A stretch of DNA of 64,000 nucleotides from CAWFQB01 sp965277875 (lineage in GTDB: Bacteria > Armatimonadota > Chthonomonadetes > Chthonomonadales > Chthonomonadaceae). Of this stretch, positions 8,792 to 16,905 are shown piece by piece (position 1 is the stretch's first letter; the number at the start of each line of letters is the position of its first letter). The stretch is taken from positions 1,612,001-1,676,000 of the forward strand of contig CBDIDV010000002.1 of assembly GCA_965277875.1 (NCBI GenBank). The letters are read 5' to 3'. Below the pieces are notes generated by a model. That model was not told the origin of the DNA and ran no database searches. It saw nothing but the letters and a program-made list of their open reading frames with translations. The translations under genes were made by a program, and so were the position numbers.

Positions 8792-9121
8792 CTACTCCAT
8801 GTCGGCGAAATAGCCGAACCCGATGACCAGCACGATGGCAGGGATAACGATGTCAGAAGGCTTGAAATGGTTTGTCAACACCAGCAGGGCCTCGGAAAGG
8901 GCGAACAGGACGGCGTACAGGATTACGCCCCAACGCTTCATCAGCCACATGCCGACGTAAGGGACGACGCTGGCGACCACCAGAACGATCATGAACGGCT
9001 GATACCAGGCGGGGGCCGCGTGGTGCGAAGGATCGAAAATGCGAAAAAAGGCGACCAGGCAGCCCAGAATTCCCAGGGCGCAGACTACGGTAATGGGTAT
9101 GGGGCGATCAACGTCGTTCAT
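8792..9121 (-). CDS. Small multi-pass membrane protein, unknown
   Basis: 109 residues, mostly hydrophobic, with three to four predicted membrane segments (about 10-27, 43-60, 66-84 and 90-106). The loops hold a His/Pro/Trp-rich stretch (SHHAAPAWYQPF) and a short MKRWG segment. GGAG lies about 11 nt before the ATG. No family is recognised. It converges with the MFS gene, and the next gene on its strand is over 200 bp away, so it is probably monocistronic. Confidence 0.65.
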   Translation of the reverse strand: MNDVDRPIPITVVCALGILGCLVAFFRIFDPSHHAAPAWYQPFMIVLVVASVVPYVGMWLMKRWGVILYAVLFALSEALLVLTNHFKPSDIVIPAIVLVIGFGYFADME

Positions 9122-9250
9122 CGTGCAGTAACTCCGATCATAAGACGAACAGCAGGTGCAGCGTGATAGAGGGGGACAAGGCGCTATTCACCTGTAGTTC
9201 GTCCGATTCCTGCTTGTGGCAAAAACATTTGTCGCGTTGCCCCGGCTGTT

Positions 9251-9296
9251 AAGCATGGAAGAGGAGGGCAATCGCCTGCCCTCCTCTTCCATGCTT
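9251..9296. terminator. Perfect 20-bp stem-loop downstream of the STN-protein gene
   Basis: Arms at 9251-9270 and 9277-9296 are exact complements around the 6-nt loop ATCGCC. The element starts 50 nt past the stop of the gene that ends at 9346 on the minus strand. A U-run is lacking, so it may act as an mRNA 3'-end stabiliser rather than a classical terminator. Confidence 0.6.
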
Positions 9297-9345
9297 CCTC
9301 ATCGGCGCTGCATAGACTATGTCACTCTGCCGCTTCCACAATGCC

Positions 9346-10737
9346 TCAGTCGTTCTTCTCTTTCGGCTTAATTTTATCTGGGCTTTCCGGCTTGCTTTGC
9401 GCCTGGGGCAACATGGGCCGCGCGTTGCGGGTGTTTTGCTGAGACCGCGCGTTCTGCTGTGCGGGCAGAACTCCGGCCCCGCCCTGCGGAGGCGGCAACA
9501 AGGAACCGTGCAGAAACAGGTTCAGTTGCGGCGTCGTGGTCACGTAAACACGGTTGTTGATCCAGCGCCATTCCAGACGCGCTTTGTAGGCCAGATAGTT
9601 CAGCACCTCGACGAGGGGGCGCGGCGTGACATAACCGTTGACGACGAATGCGTCGCCGCCGGGAACCGCAGGATCAATATAAATGGGGACGCCCGACTGA
9701 CGGCTCAGATCCAGCAGCACGTCGCGAACGGGCGTGTCGCGTTCCTGTGTGTTAAACATGACAAAGTTGTTCTGCTTCAAAAAGAGCTGATACTGCGCGC
9801 TATCCTCCAGATTGGGCATTGCGGCGCGCGGCTCGCCGAATTGCTGCACATTCCTCGCCTGTCCCATCGCCTCGACCGGGCGAGGCGGATTGGCGGGCGC
9901 AGACTGCCCCTGCCCGGCTACTTCGCCCTGCCCCACCGATGTGCTGAGCTTAACAGGAGCCTGCCTGCCGAACTGTTTTGCATTCTGCTCATTTGCAGAC
10001 CCGGTCACGCTGTCGTCCTTCGCCCGAACGGGCGCAGCGCCCGGCTGACTATCAGACCTTGCGCGGGATATGCCGAGTGGAGAGTTTAAGTCCTGGACAC
10101 CAGGTTCTCCGGCCTGCCCGGACGGCAAATGCAAACCGACTTGCCCATTGACACTGTTTTGAACGCTCGCGCGTCGCAAATCCTCCCCCGAACCACCTAC
10201 GAACCCGCCGCCCTGCGCTCCCCCACCAAAACCTGCGGCTGCATTCTGCGGCACGGTATACCCCATGCGCCGCACCTGATCCTGCAAGGCCGTATTAATG
10301 ACCTGAGTTTTCAGGATAAAATTTCTTAGCGCCTGCTCGTCACGACGGAACTGGTAGATGTTGTTGCGGTCAATATCGTAGCGCAAAAACGCCTGCTTGC
10401 AAACGGAGTCCAGAACGGTTTCTAATTTCTGTCCGCTTAGCGCGAACGTGACATCGCCCGTGACGCTGGCATCCGGCACAAACTGCCGGTGCGCCTGATT
10501 GAATATCAGTTTGAGCAGACTCAGCACATCCGCGCGCTGTGCCGAAATCACAAAACTGTTCGTGCTTCCGCTCACCTGCAAAGCGCCGGCGGGCATAGTC
10601 GGCATGATGCCGCTGCCCGACGCAGGCTCTTGCGCGATAGGCCGGGGCGCGGGCATTTCTTCAGCTCGCGCCGCCGTCAACAAGCCGTTTGCAGCGAGGG
10701 CGAGAGCCGCCGTCAACATAATACGCTGAATTGTCAC
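9346..10737 (-). CDS. Secreted protein with two STN (secretin/TonB short N-terminal)-like domains
   Basis: 463 residues. The signal peptide covers residues ~1-25 (cleavage near ARA-E). An STN-like domain lies at about 60-125 (beta-alpha-beta segments, DVTFALSGQKLETVLDSVCKQ), followed by a low-complexity Gly/Gln/Ala linker of ~170 residues. A second STN-like domain lies at ~345-420 (PVRDVLLDLSRQSGVPIYID), and a Pro/Gln/Lys tail ends the protein. STN domains occur at the N-termini of secretins and of transducer-type TonB receptors. No secretin pore domain is present. The GTG start overlaps the anti-sigma stop as GTGA; an ATG lies six codons later. Its place in a sigma/anti-sigma operon suggests a periplasmic sensing or envelope role. 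Confidence 0.7.
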   Translation of the reverse strand: MTIQRIMLTAALALAANGLLTAARAEEMPAPRPIAQEPASGSGIMPTMPAGALQVSGSTNSFVISAQRADVLSLLKLIFNQAHRQFVPDASVTGDVTFALSGQKLETVLDSVCKQAFLRYDIDRNNIYQFRRDEQALRNFILKTQVINTALQDQVRRMGYTVPQNAAAGFGGGAQGGGFVGGSGEDLRRASVQNSVNGQVGLHLPSGQAGEPGVQDLNSPLGISRARSDSQPGAAPVRAKDDSVTGSANEQNAKQFGRQAPVKLSTSVGQGEVAGQGQSAPANPPRPVEAMGQARNVQQFGEPRAAMPNLEDSAQYQLFLKQNNFVMFNTQERDTPVRDVLLDLSRQSGVPIYIDPAVPGGDAFVVNGYVTPRPLVEVLNYLAYKARLEWRWINNRVYVTTTPQLNLFLHGSLLPPPQGGAGVLPAQQNARSQQNTRNARPMLPQAQSKPESPDKIKPKEKND

Positions 10738-12155
10738 CGTTCTTTGTCCGATCCTGCTTTATCCGATCCTGTTCTGGTAGCCTGCGCGGGTTGAGCGGCG
10801 GGTCGGATCGGAACGAGCGGCTCCGCCGTATCAGGTTCCGGTTTATCCTGATCTTCCAGATGTACGCTCAGTACCTGCCTGCCGCCCCGTACCTGCATCC
10901 GGCTCTCCGAGCGCGTACCGGACGTAAACCCCCGCTGCGCGTCCTTTACCTGAAAGCTCACGCCGTCTATCCCTTCGGCATTATATTCCATCGCCCCGTC
11001 CTCACGCGCGTCCGTCATGCTTTTGCGTGCCGCCTCTCCGTCGAGCGTCGTACTCAGGCTCATCTGCTGACTATTCTCATAGCGATACGCCAGGCCATTA
11101 TGCTGATCCTTTGCCAACTGCACGGCGTTTATGTCTGCCGTTTCAATTCGCAGGCCGAAACTATCGGTGGAGGGCGAAGACTCCCCACGTATCAAGCTCA
11201 CATCATGGCGCGTTTGCGGAGAGGAGGCATTACGTTCGCTCTGCGTCAGCAAAGCTACCTGTATATTGTGTCGTCCGGACATATTTGAATTCTTTTTCCT
11301 CTTCGACCCGGCGCCGGCGAGCAAACGCTGCAAAAATGCGGGGCGTGGCACGGCTGCAATCCGCAGCGGCCTCTGCTCGTTATGCCGCCCTCGTCTGCCC
11401 ACTGTAACCTCGGCTTTATGGTCTGTTAATTTGGACGCCAGAGACTGATGCGCCGCTCCGCCGACAGGCGGCGTCCTTTGCATAACCAGCACGGAACTCT
11501 GCTTCTCGCCTTGATAAGCGGGCGCGGAAGCAGGATGCGATGCGCGATTGTGCGCCAGACTATCGGGCAGGCCGACAACACGCGCAAATTGTCGACGCGT
11601 AAGCGGATGCGGCGCTAAAGCAAAATCGGCGGCGATGCTGCGCGCGTCGTATGAAACCGGCCCACTCTGCGCCATCGAACTACGCGGTGTGATGGAAAGG
11701 CGATACGCGGTTATGGACGCGATCAGCAGCAGGCCGCATACGGCAAGAGCCGGAACGAACACGCGTCTTTTGTCGGCGCGGCGCGGCGTGGTGGCGAGCC
11801 GCGCGTAAAAGCCCGCTCGCAAGTCACCGGGCATGGGAACCGCGCTTGCCGCCCCGATCAGCGCCTGTTCGCTGCGGGCGAGCAGGCGCAGTTCGGAGCG
11901 ACAGGCCGCACACACAGCAAGATGCCGCCCAACAGTCTGACGCCCCCCGGCGTTCAAGCTCTCGTCTATAAACGCAGGAAGCATGTTCTGTACGCCCCGG
12001 CACACGCGCGGCAGTCCGCCGAACAGCGTTCCCCGGTTTCGCTTGCCGCTTCCGATATGCGGCTGACTTCCTTGCTGCTTCTCCTGAATGTCGTCCTGCA
12101 TGTCTTTTTGGCCGGATTGTTTAGCGAATGATTTAATGCGCGGGTCGAGTTTCAT
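10734..12155 (-). CDS. Zinc-finger anti-sigma factor-like membrane protein
   Basis: 473 residues starting at the ATG at 12155, which has GGAGG 6 nt upstream. A putative zinc-binding zf-HC2 region lies near residues 52-90, with an upstream Cys, a His and CAAC (HLAVCAACRSE). One hydrophobic membrane segment (VFVPALAVCGLLLIASI) lies near residue 135, followed by a ~330-residue polar, presumably periplasmic part rich in Ser/Arg/Gln with no domain I know. It overlaps the sigma-factor gene by 23 nt and the STN gene by 4 nt, so all three are probably co-translated. It should bind and hold the ECF sigma factor at the membrane until a signal arrives. The periplasmic part is unusually long for this family. 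Confidence 0.72.
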   Translation of the reverse strand: MKLDPRIKSFAKQSGQKDMQDDIQEKQQGSQPHIGSGKRNRGTLFGGLPRVCRGVQNMLPAFIDESLNAGGRQTVGRHLAVCAACRSELRLLARSEQALIGAASAVPMPGDLRAGFYARLATTPRRADKRRVFVPALAVCGLLLIASITAYRLSITPRSSMAQSGPVSYDARSIAADFALAPHPLTRRQFARVVGLPDSLAHNRASHPASAPAYQGEKQSSVLVMQRTPPVGGAAHQSLASKLTDHKAEVTVGRRGRHNEQRPLRIAAVPRPAFLQRLLAGAGSKRKKNSNMSGRHNIQVALLTQSERNASSPQTRHDVSLIRGESSPSTDSFGLRIETADINAVQLAKDQHNGLAYRYENSQQMSLSTTLDGEAARKSMTDAREDGAMEYNAEGIDGVSFQVKDAQRGFTSGTRSESRMQVRGGRQVLSVHLEDQDKPEPDTAEPLVPIRPAAQPAQATRTGSDKAGSDKER

Positions 12156-12885
12156 GCCTCGCCTCCGTTTTCTGCGACTCCGACGCGCCATATTCCGGCT
12201 CCGAAGCGGCTCCGTCGTGCTTGTTCTTATTATTGCCGCTCATGTCGTTTTCCATCTCGGTCGGCTCCCCATGCGCGGCCACATACTGCGCCTTGAAGGC
12301 GAGGCGGGCGCGATGCAGCCTGACTTTGGCCGCCGACAGCGAGCAGCCGAGCGTTTCGGCAATTTCGTCAAGCGACATATCTTTATAATAGCGCAACACC
12401 AGAGTTTGCCGGTGCATCAGTGAGCAGCGCATCAAAATTGCCTGTATCTGTTCGTGATTTAACTGCCGCTCAAAAACGGCTTCCGGTTCCTGGTCGCGCT
12501 CCCCGGCGAGCAGCAGCGCGCCCGGTTCGTCGAGCAGGGACAAGAAGCGCCATCGGCGCGAACCCCGCGCCGCGTCCACAGCCCGGTTCACAGCGATGCG
12601 GTACAGCCACGTAGCAAAACGCGCGCCGCGCCGAAAACCGGGCAGCGCGCGATACACCTGGACAAACACTTCCTGCGTCAGATCCCGCGCCTCTTCCACG
12701 CTGCCAACGATGCCGTAGACGATGCGGTACACGTAGTCCTGATGCCGGGCGAACAAGCTGTCAAAGACGCGTGTTTCGCCCCGCTGGAAGCGGGCTACCA
12801 ATTCGCCATCATCGTCGTTCGTCGTCCCGCTCCGCTCCCCGTGTACGAGGCTCCAGCCCGGCGCGCAGACCTCCTGCCCTGTCAT
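12133..12885 (-). CDS. ECF-type RNA polymerase sigma factor (RpoE-like)
   Basis: 250 residues. The region 2 sequence DYVYRIVYGIVGSVEEARD followed by LTQEVFVQVY and the region 4 helix-turn-helix (DEIAETLGCSLSAAKVRLHR) are plain, giving the two-domain ECF layout. The ~45-residue C-terminal tail after region 4 is polar and atypical, and part of it is encoded by the overlap with the anti-sigma gene. It would direct RNA polymerase to its own regulon, probably including this operon. The DNA upstream consists of tandem/inverted repeats, and I could not define an ECF-type promoter there. An ATG close to residue 1 has no clear ribosome site, so the start is less certain. Confidence 0.88.
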   Translation of the reverse strand: MTGQEVCAPGWSLVHGERSGTTNDDDGELVARFQRGETRVFDSLFARHQDYVYRIVYGIVGSVEEARDLTQEVFVQVYRALPGFRRGARFATWLYRIAVNRAVDAARGSRRWRFLSLLDEPGALLLAGERDQEPEAVFERQLNHEQIQAILMRCSLMHRQTLVLRYYKDMSLDEIAETLGCSLSAAKVRLHRARLAFKAQYVAAHGEPTEMENDMSGNNKNKHDGAASEPEYGASESQKTEARHETRPAH

Positions 12886-12975
12886 GTATGTTGCGCCCCT
12901 TGCTCCGATGCCGCCAAGAATTGCGTTGATTGCCCGTTTGACGAGGATGCCCGCACAAAGGTTACATGCAAAAGT

Positions 12976-13167
12976 GAACCACGGAGAACACGGAGAACAC
13001 GGAGAAGAAAAGAGAAGAGCTTTACCGCTGATTGAGCGGAGGAAACGGATAAACGCAGAGGCTCAAAAACAATCCGTGTTCCTCTGTTTCATCCGTGTCA
13101 TCAGCGGTAAAACATTCTTTGGCGTTCAAAGAGTCTCTCTCCGTGTCCTCCGTGTTCTCCGTGGTTC
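12976..13167. repeat. Nested inverted pair of 9-nt tandem repeats (CACGGAGAA type)
   Basis: The left outer arm at 12976-13005 carries three units of CACGGAGAA. The right outer arm at 13138-13167 is its reverse complement with one mismatch in 30. Inside, 13021-13032 and 13100-13111 form an exact 12-bp pair (TTTACCGCTGAT). The transcript could fold into a long cruciform-like hairpin. It fills the gap between the sigma-factor gene and hspR. Translation of such arms yields meaningless Arg/Thr- or His/Gly/Glu-rich strings, so short open frames here are not genes. Confidence 0.8.
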
Positions 13168-13311
13168 CTCTTTAGGCGGCGCACTGGAAAGCAGGCGCGG
13201 CGGGGGCGGCAGGATGATGGGCGGTGGGCCGATCTGCTTTAGCACGGTCTCGGAGGGCGGTAACAGATCGCGCATCGGCGTACCGGGCGGCAGGGGCGGA
13301 AGCTGCTCCAG

Positions 13312-13659
13312 TCACGGGAATTTGCCGCCGTGCAGTTCCAGGTATTCGCGGATGCGGGCCTCAATCTCGCGGCTGCGGTCGGCCAGGTTGTCCCGCTCGA
13401 CGCGCAATGTTTCCATACGCTCCAGCAGGTCAAGGATGATTTGTACGCCCGCCAGATTCACTTCCATCTCCTGCGTCAGCCGCCGGATCTGTTTCAGCCG
13501 CTCGACATCGGCCTCGGAGTACAGCCGATTTTTACTGCGTCGCTGCGGCGTTACCAGACCCAGTTTCTCGTACAGGCGGATGGTCTGCGCGTGCATCTGA
13601 GTCAGGGAAGCCACGACGCCGATCATATACACAGGCTCTGTGTTCTGGTGGGTCGCCAT
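13312..13659 (-). CDS. hspR: HspR-like MerR-family heat-shock repressor
   Basis: 115 residues. The MerR-type winged helix begins at about residue 12 (MIGVVASLTQMHAQTIRLYE), followed by RLYSEADVERLKQIRRLTQE and a C-terminal coiled region. This is the HspR type that represses the dnaK operon by binding HAIR inverted repeats, usually with DnaK as co-repressor. It is the last gene of dnaK-dnaJ-hspR. Oddity: after the TGA at 13314-13312 the same frame stays open for 61 codons to a TGA at 13128-13126. It encodes a proline-rich tail (LEQLPPLPPGTPMRDLL...) with native codon bias, so the protein may have lost, or may read through to, a C-terminal extension. Confidence 0.9.
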   Translation of the reverse strand: MATHQNTEPVYMIGVVASLTQMHAQTIRLYEKLGLVTPQRRSKNRLYSEADVERLKQIRRLTQEMEVNLAGVQIILDLLERMETLRVERDNLADRSREIEARIREYLELHGGKFP

Positions 13660-13679
13660 GAGTTTAGCTCCTTGCTGCG

Positions 13680-13776
13680 TGTTGTTTGTTGTTTATTGTA
13701 TACGAACGCTGCTCTTCCTCCAGGGAAAACGGATCAGCCCTCGCGCATCAGAACAAACAACAAGCGACAACCAACT
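13680..13776. repeat. Inverted pair of 7-nt tandem repeats in the dnaJ/hspR spacer
   Basis: The left arm at 13680-13700 has GTTGTTT units. The right arm at 13752-13776 has AACAAAC/AACAAGC-like units. TGTTGTTTGTT at 13680-13690 is the exact complement of 13752-13762. The arms bracket about 60 nt and take up nearly the whole gap between the dnaJ stop and the hspR start, so the operon mRNA could form a hairpin here. Confidence 0.7.
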
Positions 13777-14869
13777 ATTTCTTCACCGGATCCTTACGCA
13801 GTTCCGCTAGCTGTACAAGCAGGCCGCGCTCCTCGTCGTTCAGACTGCGGGGAACCGTGATCTTGACGCGGGCATACGCGTCGCCCGCTTTTCGGTCGCG
13901 CAGGGCGGGCATTCCCTGCCCGCTCAGGCGCATTTTTTGCCCGGTCTGTATGCCGGCGGGAACCACAAGCTGACGGCCCTGTCCGTCCAGCATCGTGACC
14001 GTGCTTTCGCCGCCCAGTGCGGCCACGGTATAAGGAACGGATACCTCAAAGGTCAGGTCCTGGCCGTCGCGCTCGAACTTGGCGTTCGGCACGATGTGTA
14101 GTTGAACGTACAGGTCGCCGCGTCGGCCTTTGGCGTCCGCAGCTCCCATCGCGGGCATCTTGGAGCGCATACCCTCCCACGCCCCGGCGGGAATGTTGAC
14201 GCTGCCCGCCCGTGGAGCCGCGACGCGCCCTGTACCCCGGCATTTGGGACATACGCCGCTGCCGTTCAGATCGAACTGCCCTTTGCTGTTGCGCCTCTGC
14301 CCCATGCCATCGCACTCGGAACAAACGTCCTCGACCGTAACACTAATGCGCTTGGCCGCGCCCGTATACGCTTCTTCCAGCGTGACATCCAGGCTGAACT
14401 CGATGTCCTCGGCGGGCGCGTCGGAGCGGGAAAACAGGTCCGGGTTGGCCCCGGACGCTCTGCGCCCGCCGCGTCCCCCCGGAGCCGCAGGCCCGTTCGC
14501 ATTGCCGCCGCCGAACATGTGTTCAAAAATCGACTCAAAACTGACGCCCGCCTCAGTGCCCGCCACGCCACCGCTGAACCCGCCGAAAGGGGACGCGCCG
14601 CCTGCCCCGCCGCTCGTGCCGCCCGGTCGAAATCCGGGCTGACCGGCCTGCTGCCATTGGTCGCCGTACTGGTCGTACTTGCCGCGTTTGTCCTCGTCAG
14701 AAAGCACATCGTAGGCTTCCTGGATCTCCTTGAATTTTTCCTCGGCTTTTTTGTCGCCCTTGTTCAGGTCGGGGTGGTGCTTGCGGGCCAGCTTGCGATG
14801 CGCTTTTTTAATCTCGTCCGCGCTCGCCGTGCGGGCCACGCCAAGCGATTTGTAATAGTCTGTCGCCAT
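13775..14869 (-). CDS. dnaJ: DnaJ-family co-chaperone with a reduced zinc region
   Basis: 364 residues from the ATG at 14869 (MATDYYKSLGV). The J domain at ~1-68 has the HPD triplet (RKHHPDLNKG). A Gly/Phe-rich linker spans ~70-150, a zinc region ~185-220, and CTD I/II follow with a closing helix. Only two CxxCxGxG-type modules are present (CSECDGMG and CPKCRGTG) instead of four, so it can build at most one zinc site. It should stimulate DnaK ATPase and deliver clients. It lies between dnaK and hspR on one strand, and grpE is not in the cluster. No clear ribosome site: the repeat pair of the dnaK/dnaJ spacer lies directly upstream. Confidence 0.9.
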   Translation of the reverse strand: MATDYYKSLGVARTASADEIKKAHRKLARKHHPDLNKGDKKAEEKFKEIQEAYDVLSDEDKRGKYDQYGDQWQQAGQPGFRPGGTSGGAGGASPFGGFSGGVAGTEAGVSFESIFEHMFGGGNANGPAAPGGRGGRRASGANPDLFSRSDAPAEDIEFSLDVTLEEAYTGAAKRISVTVEDVCSECDGMGQRRNSKGQFDLNGSGVCPKCRGTGRVAAPRAGSVNIPAGAWEGMRSKMPAMGAADAKGRRGDLYVQLHIVPNAKFERDGQDLTFEVSVPYTVAALGGESTVTMLDGQGRQLVVPAGIQTGQKMRLSGQGMPALRDRKAGDAYARVKITVPRSLNDEERGLLVQLAELRKDPVKK

Positions 14870-14881
14870 GCCCGTAGGTGA

Positions 14882-15018
14882 GGAGAAAGGAGAAAGGAGA
14901 AAGGCAAAAGGGAATGCCGCTGTCGGCCCCACCCTACTCTGTCTCCATTTCTCCTTTTGTCGGAGAGCAGGCAATCACTCGTTTGCCTGCTTTCCCCTTT
15001 CTCCTTTCTCCTTTCTCC
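14882..15018. repeat. 23-bp inverted pair of 7-nt tandem repeats in the dnaK/dnaJ spacer
   Basis: The left arm at 14882-14904 is GGAGAAA repeated three times plus GG. The right arm at 14996-15018 is its exact reverse complement. The 91-nt spacer holds a further 9-bp stem (AGCAGGCAA/TTGCCTGCT). The element fills the space between dnaK stop and dnaJ start and could act as an RNA processing or stability hairpin. Confidence 0.85.
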
Positions 15019-15024
15019 TAGTAT

Positions 15025-16905
15025 TTACTTGAACTCGGTGTCTACGACCGTGTCATCGTGCGCGTCGGTCTGCGGCTGGGCATTCGTGTAGTCGCCATCC
15101 GGGCTGTGGCCGTTCTGCGCGCCTTCGGCTGCGGTCGCCTGCTGATACAGCAGTTCCGACATCTTGTACGTCACCTGCTGCAGTTCTTCGGTCAGGCGGG
15201 TCAGCTCTTCGGGCTTGGTGTCGTTGGCGTTCAGGGCTGTCCGCAGGTTGCTGATGCCCGATTCCACCTGCGTCTTCAGTTCGGCGTCCGCCTTGTCGCC
15301 CAGGTCTTTCAGTTGCTTTTCGGTCTGGTACAGCAGCGACTCGGCCTTGTTCCGCGACTCGGCGCGTTCGCGCTGCGCCTTGTCCTCTTCGGCGTGAAGC
15401 TCGGCGTCCCGCTGCATCCGTGCGATCTCGTCCTTGCTCAGGTTGCCCGTGCCGGTTATGGTGATCTTCTGCTCGCGGCCCGTACCCTTGTCGCGGGCCG
15501 ATACGCTCACGATGCCGTTGGCGTCAATGTCAAACGTTACCTCGACCTGCGGGATGCCGCGCGGCGCGGGCGGAATGCCCGATAACTGAAAGTCGCCCAG
15601 CAGTTTGTTGGCTATGGCGACTTCGCGCTCGCCCTGAAACACCTTGACATGTACGCTGCTCTGGCCGTCCTCAGCAGTGGAGAACGTCTCGCTGCGCTTG
15701 GACGGAATAGTCGTGTTGCGCTCGATCAGCTTGGTCATTATGCCGCCCAGCGTTTCGATGCCCAGGCTCAACGGCGTCACGTCCAGCAGGAGGATGCCGC
15801 CGCCCGTGCCGCTCTGCCCGCCCTCGGTCGCCAGAACGCCCGCCTGTACCGCTGCGCCCACGGCCACGACCTCGTCGGGGTTCACGCCCTTGTTCGGCTC
15901 TTTACCGCCCAGTTCCTTGACCAGTTCCTGGATCATCGGCATACGGGTGGAACCGCCCACAAGGACGATCTCGTCAATCGCGCTTTTTTCGATTTTGGCG
16001 TCGGCAATCGCGCGCTCGAACGGCACGCGGCAGCGCTGCACCAGGTCGCGGGTCAGTTCCTCGAACTTGGCGCGGCTCAGGTTCACGTCCAGATGCGCGG
16101 GGCCGTCGGGCGTCTGCGAGATGAACGGCAGGTTGATGTTGGTCTGCGTCACGTTCGACAGTTCCACTTTCGCCTTTTCGGACGCCTCGCGGATGCGCTG
16201 CATGGCCTGCTTATCCCGCGTCAGGTCAATGCTGGTCTCTTTCTTGAACTCCGCAACGACGTAGTCCATGATTTTCTGGTCCCAGTCGTCGCCGCCAAGA
16301 TGTGTGTCGCCGTTCGTCGCCAGGACTTCGAGAACGGCCCCGCCGTCCTCGGTCGTGCCGATTTCCAGCAGGCTCACGTCGAAGGTTCCGCCGCCCAGGT
16401 CGAAGACAAGTACGGTCTCTTCCTTTTTCTTGTCCAGACCATACGCGAGGGCCGCTGCGGTCGGCTCGTTGATGATACGCAATACTTTCAGGCCCGCGAT
16501 GTCGCCCGCGTTCTTGGTAGCCGTGCGCTGCGCGTCGTTAAAGTACGCGGGAACCGTAACGACCGCCTCGGTTACGGGCGATCCCAGGTACGCTTCCGCA
16601 TCGGCCTTGAGCTTCTGCAAAATCATGGCAGAGATCTCTTCGGGCGAATACGCCTTGCCGTCAATGTTGACTTTGTCGTTCGTGCCGATTTTGCGCTTGA
16701 TAGAGATAATGGTGCGATCCGGCGAAATAACGGCCTGCCGCTTGGCGCTCGACCCCACGAGACGCTCGCCATTCTTGTTGAAACCGACTACGGAGGGCGT
16801 CAAGCGGCTGCCTTCCGAATTGGGAATCACCTGCGGTTCCCCGGCTTCCATGATACACACCACGCTGTTTGTGGTTCCCAGATCAATACCGACTGCTTTA
16901 CCCAT
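15025..16905 (-). CDS. dnaK: Chaperone protein DnaK (Hsp70)
   Basis: 626 residues, a normal DnaK length. MGKAVGIDLGTTNSVVC is the phosphate-1 motif, VFDLGGGTFDVSLLE the phosphate-2 motif, and IVLVGGSTRMPMIQ the adenosine motif. The substrate-binding domain follows from ~395 (LLDVTPLSLGIETLGG), then a helical lid and an acidic C-terminus (DDTVVDTEFK). The start at 16905 has GGGGAG 8 nt upstream, whereas in-frame codons further up lack a site. It folds and refolds cytosolic proteins with DnaJ. Expression is probably controlled by HspR at the promoter near 17040-17069, leaving a ~130-nt leader. Confidence 0.98.
   Translation of the reverse strand: MGKAVGIDLGTTNSVVCIMEAGEPQVIPNSEGSRLTPSVVGFNKNGERLVGSSAKRQAVISPDRTIISIKRKIGTNDKVNIDGKAYSPEEISAMILQKLKADAEAYLGSPVTEAVVTVPAYFNDAQRTATKNAGDIAGLKVLRIINEPTAAALAYGLDKKKEETVLVFDLGGGTFDVSLLEIGTTEDGGAVLEVLATNGDTHLGGDDWDQKIMDYVVAEFKKETSIDLTRDKQAMQRIREASEKAKVELSNVTQTNINLPFISQTPDGPAHLDVNLSRAKFEELTRDLVQRCRVPFERAIADAKIEKSAIDEIVLVGGSTRMPMIQELVKELGGKEPNKGVNPDEVVAVGAAVQAGVLATEGGQSGTGGGILLLDVTPLSLGIETLGGIMTKLIERNTTIPSKRSETFSTAEDGQSSVHVKVFQGEREVAIANKLLGDFQLSGIPPAPRGIPQVEVTFDIDANGIVSVSARDKGTGREQKITITGTGNLSKDEIARMQRDAELHAEEDKAQRERAESRNKAESLLYQTEKQLKDLGDKADAELKTQVESGISNLRTALNANDTKPEELTRLTEELQQVTYKMSELLYQQATAAEGAQNGHSPDGDYTNAQPQTDAHDDTVVDTEFK

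Noticed and set aside
12976..13167. Possible CRISPR array
   Set aside because: Units are 9 nt, contiguous and arranged as inverted arms, without unique spacers of 25-40 nt, and no cas gene is near.
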